A DNA stretch of 64,000 nucleotides from Takashimella koratensis (taxonomy: Eukaryota > Basidiomycota > Tremellomycetes > Trichosporonales > Tetragoniomycetaceae): positions 2,785,486 through 2,849,485 of the forward strand of contig BCKT01000001.1 in the NCBI GenBank assembly GCA_003116875.1, written 5' to 3'. Of this stretch, positions 56,570 through 64,000 are shown piece after piece. A model generated the notes under the pieces. The model was not told the DNA's origin. It made no database searches and was given only the letters and a program-made list of their open reading frames with translations. The first letter of the stretch is position 1, and the number at the start of each line of letters is the position of its first letter. Made by a program: the position numbers and the translations under genes.

Positions 56570-58413
56570 ATGTCAGACTCCAAGATGACCTATGGTGAGC
56601 GGACGAGCAACCAACTCGCCGTAACTAACCCCATCCAGTCCGACTCGGCAAGTCTGGGCTCAAGGTCTCCCGCATCATTCTGTGAGTCTTGATCACGAAG
56701 GGGTGACTCAGGCAGATATCCCCACCTCCTAGCTGACCGTTTTTTAGCGGGTGCTTGTGTATGTGCCCGTCTTGAACCACTCCGCTCATCTCCCAGCCTA
56801 CGGGGACCCCACCGTGACGTCGTGGAAGCTCGATGAGAAGACCGGTATCGAGCATATCAAGTACGCTTACGAGAACGGCATAAATACCTTTGAGTGAGTA
56901 GCGGAGGCTACCTTGGCTCATCTGAGTGATGCTGACATGTCCAGTACGGCAGACACGTAAGCGAGGATCCACCAGTCATCCAGCACAACAGCGGATTGAA
57001 TGGCTGACCTTCCGGATGTTCAGCTACTCTGCCGGCAAGTCCGAGATCATCCTAGGAAAGGCGCTCAAGGAGATCAACGTGAGACAAAGAGCCCTTGAAG
57101 CATTGAGCCCTTTACTCACCACCATGGTAGTGCCCACGTGAAAGCGTTGTGATTCTCACCAAGGTAAGCGGTTTGGTCGAGGATGTCTCTCTGGTAGGGC
57201 TCCGCGCTGATCCCTAGGTCTTCTTTACCATCGGTGGCCCCGAGCCGCCTTGTGAGGAGCTCGAACGGCCTCCCTGGGTCAACGCTTTTGGTCTCAGTCG
57301 CAAGGTGCGAGCTGCGGTCTTCTCCAGTAGCCCGCCTCAAGCTTGTAGCTCACCTTTTGCCCTACCCAGCACATCTTCGACTCGGTCCAAGCCAGCCTCA
57401 AGCGACTCCAGCTCGATTACATCGATGTTCTTCAGTGCCATAGGTAAGTCATATCAGCAGTCCAACTTCCACTGTGAACCCGATAGCTGACAATATGCAG
57501 GTTCGATTACGACACTCCCATCGAGGAGACAGTGGGTTCCCAAGCTCGAATCATGTCCTGACATGGTCAGATGCAAGCGCTCCACGATGTTGTCAAGCTT
57601 GGATGGGTCCGATACATTGGCATGTCCAGGTAGGCGTCTGCTTCTCATCCCTATGAGCAAAGCTGACGTACACGCAAGCTGCTGGGCGTATCAATTCCAG
57701 GCTATGCAGAGTGTGTTTCCCGTCATTTGGTTTGTCGCTTCCGCTGACGTTAGGATTAGACTACGCTATCTCGCATGGCTTGACGCCCTTCATCTCGATG
57801 CAAAACTTTCATAACGCGGCGTACCGAGAGGAAGAGCGCGAGATGGTTCCCACTCTCAAGGTAGGCGACGTGATGGGTGTATACTTTGCTGACGGCCCAT
57901 ATCAGATGTTCGGGGTAGGAATGATCCCTTGGTCGCCTCTGTGTCGCGGTTTCCTCGCCCGACCGTGGACCGCTGCCGAGACTGAGCGCGTCAAGTCTGA
58001 CCCGTGAGCTTAAAGCGTAGTCCGAGCTCACACTGACAACGATCCGCAGAGGTTACAAAAGTCGCAACCTTCATAGTCCAGAGGATTCACGCAAACAAAT
58101 CAACGAACGCGTTTCCGAGATCGCAAAGAAACGTGGGATAACCATGGCCCAAGTTGCTCTCGCTTGGTCCCTCGCCAACGATTTCATCACCGCGCCAATC
58201 GTTGGCACCAGCAGCTTGCAAAACATGAAGGAGCTGATTGGTAGGTAGAACGACGTGCTCAACATCATGTGCGGGAGCTGATTTGTTCCAGCTGGGGCAA
58301 GTGTGGTTCTCACTGAGGAGGAGAAGAAGTATCTTGACGAGCCGTACACTCCGCTGCCTATCGTGAGTGACCGTCTTGGTTCCTACTGACCTGCGAAGTC
58401 CGGTCACTCCTAG
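56570..58413 (+). CDS. Aldo/keto reductase, copy 2
   Basis: Seventeen exons: 56570-56594, 56639-56681, 56748-56758, 56797-56893, 56945-56956, 57024-57078, 57131-57163, 57218-57304, 57370-57443, 57501-57531, 57571-57629, 57679-57710, 57760-57860, 57906-58003, 58050-58240, 58292-58362, 58399-58413; 344 residues. It is the tandem paralogue of the gene at 53026: same intron positions and phases, including the 11-nt and 12-nt micro-exons, plus one extra intron inside QCHRFDYDTP. Tetrad Asp59, Tyr64, Lys92, His145. Its exon 8 encodes a longer loop (FFTIGGPEPPCEELERPPW) than the YNPVDRSLKG loop of copy 1, so substrate preference may differ. Two acceptors are AAG (exons 12 and 17). Substrate unknown. 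Confidence 0.92.
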
Positions 58414-58777
58414 TCGTCTCAAGAAAGAGGGATGGAGTCGTCTTGAACTGCAGACTGGATCAGTCTACTCTAGAACTTGATCGCAGGTAAAGTATCTGTA
58501 CGCGCTTTTTCTTGGTTGCGAATCGTTTATATGGGCCGCGTTTCGCCTGGCTCTCTGTATTAGCAAGATAGCAGCAGCTTGAATGTACTTTTGGAAATGC
58601 GGTGGAAGTGAGCCGTACGTGGCCTTCTTTCGCCCAGCATTCGCTACCCAACCAACTGTTACCAGAGCCAACACACGAAAAGCCAAAGCGATCAATACAT
58701 GGGTACAGAATTAGCAACAGACACTTTGGACTGAGGCATACGACGGAAACGCCATGAAGATCGGATCACATGACACG
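58414..58777. other. Spacer between reductase copy 2 and the HxH array
   Basis: 3' flanks of convergent genes. Nothing further is supported. Confidence 0.55.
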
Positions 58778-59251
58778 CTAGACACTCGCGACCCTATCAA
58801 CACTCTTCGCACTGACATTTGAAGTGAGGTCGATAGTCTCCTGACGGGAGAACAGCCCATGGCCGCGACAGATAGAGTGCACATGCGCCTCCTTCGCTAC
58901 GCTATTATAATCTACGAGCGTCTTATTCTCAATGACCTCCTTGTTTTCGAGGCTGAAGGACTCATCCCATACAGGTACTTTGAACAGACCCAAGGGAGTG
59001 TCGCCAGAGAAAATTGAGTATTCACAGATGAAAGCTTCTCCATCCTTGGTAGATCTATCGGGCAGTGTAACTGTCACTGTCTTTTCACTAACGTCGGGCT
59101 CGCTGAAGTGAAGATTTGTTCGTGATAACAATCTGTGAGCAAAGTCCGAACATTGCTGGTGGACCTGGAAAGGACGATCGGATACAAACAACGGCCCAGA
59201 TCCGAAACACTCAGCAAAGGCTGAAAAGTCGAAAATCAACGTGCGAGACAT
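58778..59251 (-). CDS. HxH-family protein, copy 1
   Basis: Single exon, 157 residues (MSRTLIFDFSAFAECFG). I do not recognise a known domain; no signal peptide or membrane segment. The plan shared with copy 2 (60149-60619) is a Cys-x-Asp/Glu-Phe segment (QQCSDFAHRL), a block EKTVTVTLPDRSTKD, a strand-rich middle ending in LFKVPVW, an AHVHS motif, and a final block ETIDLTSNVSAKS. A TATATAT box lies about 105 bp upstream (59358-59365). The His-x-His pair occurs in all four copies and could bind metal; this is inference. Confidence 0.7.
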   Translation of the reverse strand: MSRTLIFDFSAFAECFGSGPLFVSDRPFQVHQQCSDFAHRLLSRTNLHFSEPDVSEKTVTVTLPDRSTKDGEAFICEYSIFSGDTPLGLFKVPVWDESFSLENKEVIENKTLVDYNSVAKEAHVHSICRGHGLFSRQETIDLTSNVSAKSVDRVASV

Positions 59252-60148
59252 GTTATTCTAAATGCTGTCGAACGATTGAATTCCCTTGGAGAGATTGAAG
59301 GTGGGTGTGGCAGGAGCGTAGAATGCGCTCCGAGCTCGTGCTGGCTAGCTCGAGTTCATATATATCTTTCATAAGACGTGACCATCCCTTTGACTGTCTT
59401 TGCATCGACGATAGCTCATGTGAAAATCAAAAGAACAGGAATTCTGACCGGTGACGTATCGAAAAGGAGCGTCTGCTTCGTGGGAAAAATCCCACCTTTG
59501 AATATTCTGGGGCAACAAAAGGAAGGGTTCTCGCTTGCGCTCGGCTTGTACAAAGCGCCGTTCTTCCTTTGCCCGCCGCCTTTGAATGTTCTTCTCGTTT
59601 CAATCAGTGCAAAGCCATCTCGATGCCCCATAGCCAAGACTCCTCACGAAAGATACGTGGCTTTGAACTGCTCGCATGAGCTGCTTGTAAGCTCACAGTC
59701 TGAGATATCTTTGCCGCTGCACTGAGGTGTTGAGCATTCACCTGATACAGAAGCTGTGTTCAAAGGCTGAGATCCATATTTTAACAACACAGGGGTCTGC
59801 TTCACCACCTTGTTCCAATAGAAACCGCTCTCGCGTCTCCGTCAACATGGATGGGACGCGCAACTTGCCTTGGACTAGTATCTCTCGCCTCTACTCCCCT
59901 CTTGTTGATGGTTAAGAGCGGTGCCGACTAGTGTTGCATGACGCCTGCTTGACAGCGTTTCACTGGACCGGAGTCATGTGGCCCAGAACATTCCGCCATA
60001 TTTTCCATGCCACCCCCCTCCAGCCGCTCCTGGGACGGTTTCCTATCCAATCCAACAATCTGAGTAAAAAAGAACATTGCATGGAGAACACACTAGCAAA
60101 AGAACGAAGCAAAAGACAATCGGTGTTGTTGCCGCTATGAGGGTCCCT
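59252..60148. other. Spacer between HxH copies 1 and 2
   Basis: Contains the promoter of copy 1. Frames at 59378-59915 have no motif. No gene is supported. Confidence 0.5.
59358..59365 (-). promoter_or_regulatory. TATA box of HxH copy 1
   Basis: ATATATAT on the minus strand, about 105 bp before the ATG at 59251. Confidence 0.5.
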
Positions 60149-60619
60149 TCAGACGATACTCTCAGCGGTGGCGACAGACGACAAGTCAACCAATTCGCGT
60201 ATGTAGTAGGGCACACCGTGGGAGTAGTTCGTGTGTATGTGGGTAGCCCTCGTCTCTCCATCGGTGTGAGTGCGGTTCACATTGTCGGTGCGCGCGGTAG
60301 TGTCAAAGCAGTAGTACGGGTTGCACTCAGGTTTGATAATCTCAATTTGCTTGGCGAATAATACGGGCTGGTCGCCGAAACAGTAAGTCTCTTCAAGAAT
60401 ATCAGCGTCTAGGTCTTTGGTAGAGCCGCCGAGGAGCGTTACGGTCACAGTTTCGCGTTTATGAATGTGATCGCGTAAGCGGAGATGTTCGTAAGCTTCA
60501 AAACGGCTGGCAAATTCTGAACACTCTTGAGTTCCGGCATTGGCAGACTTGGAGCCGAATGACGCAAACGCCTGTCGGAGGGAGGCAGGCAAAAAATCGA
60601 GAATAGACCGATTAGACAT
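60149..60619 (-). CDS. HxH-family protein, copy 2
   Basis: Single exon, 156 residues (MSNRSILDFLPASLRQAF). It is closest to copy 1: QECSEFASRF, then RETVTVTLLGGSTKD, a CFGDQPVLFAKQ segment that corresponds to the GEPVF/DRPVF block of copies 3 and 4, then ATHIHTNYSHG and RELVDLSSVATAES. The middle between these blocks (CNPYYCFDTTARTDNVNRTH) differs from copy 1. No known domain, signal peptide or membrane segment. Function unknown. Confidence 0.7.
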   Translation of the reverse strand: MSNRSILDFLPASLRQAFASFGSKSANAGTQECSEFASRFEAYEHLRLRDHIHKRETVTVTLLGGSTKDLDADILEETYCFGDQPVLFAKQIEIIKPECNPYYCFDTTARTDNVNRTHTDGETRATHIHTNYSHGVPYYIRELVDLSSVATAESIV

Positions 60620-61469
60620 TGCAATAGTGGACGTTGTTGCAAAACTCGATGTTGATTGCGGGTCTGAAAACGCGGAGCAGTCTGAGCTTGTGTTGCAAGT
60701 GTTGCAGGTGTTGCTGTTGTTGTTGGGAGCTGTCCCGGTAGGTTGCTCTCGAGTTTACATATTTTTTCTAAGGAGATGTTTGCCTATCGACAGTCTGGTC
60801 GTCGAAAAAGGCAAAAGGAGAGCCAAGTCTGACTTGCTGAAAGGGAACTCGCGGCAAGAGACTATCGGTCTCACACACCTCTCTAAAAGTAGCCGTAGGA
60901 AAGTCCAGACTCTCTCAAAGAGGTGATGTTGCAACACAACAATGGAGTGGTCGGAGATTCGGATTGACCTCCTTGGAGAATTTGGGCGGCGAAGCACTCA
61001 TCTGACTTCGCATGTCTGAACTCGTCCAAGAACAAAGGGGATCATGTTGCTCTGACAACGATTCCGAGAATTCCGATCATACTCCTGTGTGCAGCGGGAT
61101 CTGCCCCCGACCGGTCTGGACTCTCGTCCCCTTGACTTTCAGCAAACACCAAAAGGTGGACAACGCCCAAAGAGTACACCGGGCAAAATGGAAATCTACA
61201 TGTGGGAGAGCCTATGCTATCTATTTGCTGGCCTGCTGGCGAGCAAAACTTGTATTATCAACTCAGCTTCGTAAAGTAGCTCGAGAGACATTAGAAGGGC
61301 AACAGACTGTCTCTGTTACCTTATAGTCAGTCACTGAAAGATGTTTCTTCGACGGAGAGAGGATACTCAAGCAGGTGTAGCTTGGTGAAAACTCCGCTGT
61401 CTGGATTGCATTCGGACGATGAAAGAGACGAACTCAGTGTACTAAAAAGCTAATCAATAGGTGACGACC
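60620..61469. other. Spacer between HxH copies 2 and 3
   Basis: No gene is supported. Frames at 61012-61326 (+) have no motif. Confidence 0.5.
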
Positions 61470-62012
61470 CTAGAGGAGATCCTCCTCGGTCTTCACGCCA
61501 GGAACTGCAGCTAACGAAGCAGTCTTTGCCCCCGTCAGAACAGTGCCTTTGGGTATCAAAGTGAACTCCCATGTCTCAAACGGATCGTTGTCGTCAGCAT
61601 GGGTGAACTGATGCCTGTGTACGTATGAGCCACCCCCACTGCTCCCCTTAGGCTTGATGGTGCTGATATCCGTGCAGGTTGCAGGGCACTCGGTGCTGTA
61701 GCCCATGTCATCCCTGGTCCATTCCTTCAGGTTGAATACAGGCTCGCCGTTTCGAAATCCAACTGTTTCGTTGAGGGTCATCGGAACGGACAGGATACCG
61801 AAACCCGGACACATTTCTTCGGGGACGTATTTGGATACTTTTGACTTGCCCCACTCTATCCCCTGAAAGCCCCCAAAGTGACTCTGGAAGTCAGCGCAGA
61901 GCTCGACGCCGGGTTGTTCATGGTCGCTCATCAGGCTCTGAACGAAAGCCTTGAATTGAGGGGGGATGATTGAGAGATTGCGAGAAGTGAAGAAGCTGGA
62001 CATCGTGCTCAA
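61470..62012 (-). CDS. HxH-family protein, copy 3
   Basis: Single exon, 180 residues (MSTMSSFFTSRNLSIIPPQF). Together with copy 4 it forms a second subfamily: ELCADFQSHFGGFQGIEWGK, then GEPVFNLKEW, a TDISTIK block, YVHRHQF and EFTLIPKGT, followed by a variable tail (AVPGVKTEEDLL). TATAAAA on the minus strand (62123-62129) lies about 110 bp upstream. No known domain, signal peptide or membrane segment. Function unknown. Confidence 0.75.
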   Translation of the reverse strand: MSTMSSFFTSRNLSIIPPQFKAFVQSLMSDHEQPGVELCADFQSHFGGFQGIEWGKSKVSKYVPEEMCPGFGILSVPMTLNETVGFRNGEPVFNLKEWTRDDMGYSTECPATCTDISTIKPKGSSGGGSYVHRHQFTHADDNDPFETWEFTLIPKGTVLTGAKTASLAAVPGVKTEEDLL

Positions 62013-62878
62013 TTGAGAACTGGTAGATAAAGATGAGAGTAGGTTGTGAGTTGCGGGGGGTGGGAAGACGGTTCAGTTTGCAAGGTGCGATGGGGCTGTT
62101 TTTATGATGCCAAAGCAGCCGCTTTTATAGGTTGGTGTGATGGTTGGAGCGACAGCGTCTACGTTTTTGATTTCCGTCCCCGTGACGCCGAGCGCCCAGA
62201 CCGAGAGCATACCGACATCCACCTTTATGGTCGACGTCCACCTACGTGGTGTAAAAGGGAACGAGATAGAAAAGAGAAGACGACGGTCTCATCTCACGAC
62301 AACCATTCAGAACCAAAGCTCCGCCCCGCGTGACCGTCGGGTTTTCGTTTCCTATGTTGTACGACTGAAGATCCTTTCTTTCATCCCTCCGCAAAAAGTC
62401 CAGAATCTGCTCCTTTGAACACACTCTGGGGGCTATCCTTTCAAGATGTCTCAGCTGTTTAGCGCCTCTCTGAGCATGTCTCATGTCTGGTCGGGCTGGA
62501 CGGGGTCTCGACCTCAAGTGTGGGTTGCACAGAGTAGCCTTTAGCCGTGTGCCTGGTGAGGCAAAGCTACCAGTACGGTCCATTCCTGCTTTTCAAAGTC
62601 TGGGAAATGACGGATATCCTCAGCGATAGCTAGGCCGCTTCCCGAGAGTGCTACCGAATGGAGGTCACAAATTCAGATATATGAGTGCTTGTGATTGGGG
62701 TACAGTGTAAACGAAACTATCGATCATTAGAAACTAGACAGACGGGTAAGTGGTTCACACTGTGCTTGACAACGGCAGTCTCTCCATTCCCGTCCTCCAA
62801 TCATGAGGATGAGATCTGCAATGCATTCGGAAAGTCGAAGATACGAAACTATGATCTGAGTCACCTCTGTGTTACCGT
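62013..62878. other. Spacer between HxH copies 3 and 4
   Basis: Contains the promoter of copy 3. No gene is supported. Confidence 0.5.
62123..62129 (-). promoter_or_regulatory. TATA box of HxH copy 3
   Basis: TATAAAA on the minus strand, about 110 bp before the ATG at 62012. Confidence 0.6.
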
Positions 62879-63400
62879 TCAGACTATCACGGTATCCTCG
62901 TCGCAGTCAGGCACCTCCATCTTCGGAGGCACTTCGGTAGTCTGAGGGATCAGGGTAAACTCTAGCTTCAAGAAGGGCGTCGAGCAGTATCTTAGCTCAT
63001 GAGTATGGGCAAAGTCCCCCTGGAGGTCAGAGTCAGCAGTCTTGACCGTCGAAATGTCATCGTGGATGCGACTATCGTACATGTCATAACTCCTGCTCTC
63101 GCTTTTCCACTCCTTGAGGGTAAAAACCGGGCGGTCATCACGACTGTATATCGATTCGGTGACGATCCATGGAACTTGATCGAACCCCGAGGTAGGGCAT
63201 TGGTCTGTGACGTAGACGCGACTGGACTTCGTTTGAACTGAAGTCAAACCTTTGAAGCCTCCAAAATACTGTTGGAACTCTGCACAAAGTGGGTACATGC
63301 CACCCCTGGACATCGTGGTGAGGAAGTCCTGGGCGTCTTTCCTGTCTGTAGCGGTCATGGGGCCCGTTGCAGAAATGGTAGACATGACGTTGCTCAACAC
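62879..63400 (-). CDS. HxH-family protein, copy 4
   Basis: Single exon, 173 residues from the ATG at 63400, or 168 from the second ATG (MSTISATG), which lines up better with the start of copy 3. Shared blocks: PLCAEFQQYFGGFKGL, then DRPVFTLKEW, DDISTVK, FAHTHEL and LEFTLIPQT, then an acidic end (DCDEDTVIV). TATAAAA on the minus strand (63521-63527) lies about 120 bp upstream. No known domain. Function unknown. Confidence 0.75.
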   Translation of the reverse strand: MLSNVMSTISATGPMTATDRKDAQDFLTTMSRGGMYPLCAEFQQYFGGFKGLTSVQTKSSRVYVTDQCPTSGFDQVPWIVTESIYSRDDRPVFTLKEWKSESRSYDMYDSRIHDDISTVKTADSDLQGDFAHTHELRYCSTPFLKLEFTLIPQTTEVPPKMEVPDCDEDTVIV

Positions 63401-64000
63401 TATAAGGCGATTGATTACGTGGACGGTTGTTGTGTTCCAATTGGCTAGTCGTGGCGTGGTGTGAAGAAAGTAGAGTGGGATGCTTGGTAAGTGCTAGACT
63501 TGGTGTAGCGGGCGCATGGGTTTTATATGCCGTCGGTTGCGCAATGATTGTAAGCTTTTGCCACCACCTATCCCGGTATTTACCGCGAGTAACCGAGGCG
63601 AAAAGCCATGTCCTCACGGATGAGACTCGTGCTTCATGTTTGTGAAAGGAGCTGCTGGGAAAGAGACGGCTGGACATCGTGAGATCCTTCGTACAGGACA
63701 ACCCTTTGTTTGCCGGCTATGTTCGTAAGATAGAGAACAAAGGATGCGGATGACAGAGATCTTGCTCGGATAACACTAGCCCGGGAGCAACCTTTGACAG
63801 CCCACGGGTGCACAATCCCCGGCCCGCCTTCTGTCTGTTTTTTTTTTTCCCGTTGCAGCGAGGGTGAGTACCCGAATGTCTTCAGCAAACAACAATGTCG
63901 GCACAGTACGTCTCGGGGTACAGCTCATTCACATTTGGTCCCACGCGACCTTCTTTGAGCCTGTTTTGACTCTCCTCGGCTTCTGAAGACAAAAAAGAGC
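63401..64000. other. Upstream flank of HxH copy 4 to the window end
   Basis: Contains the promoter of copy 4 and a T run (63838-63848). No gene is supported; further array members may lie beyond the window. Confidence 0.5.
63521..63527 (-). promoter_or_regulatory. TATA box of HxH copy 4
   Basis: TATAAAA on the minus strand, about 120 bp before the ATG at 63400. Confidence 0.6.

Noticed and set aside
1..64000. CRISPR arrays, operons or bacterial-type features
   Set aside because: The repeats are simple microsatellites or single duplications, and the genes are spliced eukaryotic genes.

Overview
The window is nuclear DNA from a basidiomycetous fungus, most likely a yeast or yeast-like member of the Tremellomycetes. 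The evidence is indirect: dense, very short introns (32-60 nt) with GTGAGT/GTAAGT donors and CTGAC or CTAAC branch sites, compact intergenic spaces, a basidiomycete-style GATA finger, and a normal fungal set of housekeeping genes. The lineage is an inference; no rRNA or barcode locus is present.

Layout. 0-9 kb: the 3' end of a SEC14-family gene (+), a GATA-finger transcription factor (-) with a long CT-rich upstream region, and the ribosomal protein gene RPL9/uL6 (+). 9.5-24.2 kb: a tandem array of eight copies (all +) of a small intronless gene family that I do not recognise, called here the KDHL family. Copies 2, 3 and 5 are broken. A complete Ty1/copia element (16036-21276) with 5-bp target duplications sits between copies 5 and 6. 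25.7-53 kb: single-copy genes: vacuolar Ca2+-ATPase PMC1 (+), a divergent forkhead factor (-), RRP15 (+), SPO11 (-), a BNA3-type kynurenine aminotransferase (+), Ca2+/H+ exchanger VCX1 (-), a FUS1-like Ser/Thr-rich, membrane-spanning SH3 protein (-) and a METTL21-type methyltransferase (-). 53-58.4 kb: two tandem aldo/keto reductase genes (+) with 16 and 17 exons and shared micro-exons, separated by a small acidic orphan gene (-) and a duplicated 71-bp TATA-containing segment. 58.8-63.4 kb: a second array of four small intronless genes (all -), here the HxH family, also unrecognised.

How it fits together. The middle is ordinary fungal biology: calcium storage (PMC1, VCX1), ribosome synthesis (RPL9, RRP15), meiotic double-strand breaks (SPO11) and tryptophan/kynurenine metabolism (BNA3). 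The two small-protein arrays are the accessory, fast-changing part: single-exon genes of 150-185 codons in a genome where most genes have many introns, several with TATA boxes about 80-130 bp upstream, duplicated with their flanks, and with decayed members. The copia element has nearly identical LTRs, yet three conserved codons of its polyprotein (protease Asp, first reverse-transcriptase Asp, and an Arg codon now a stop) have each changed at a former CpG, which suggests cytosine-methylation decay of a recent insertion.

All exon models were read by eye from splice signals, reading phase and family resemblance. No alignments or database searches were run.
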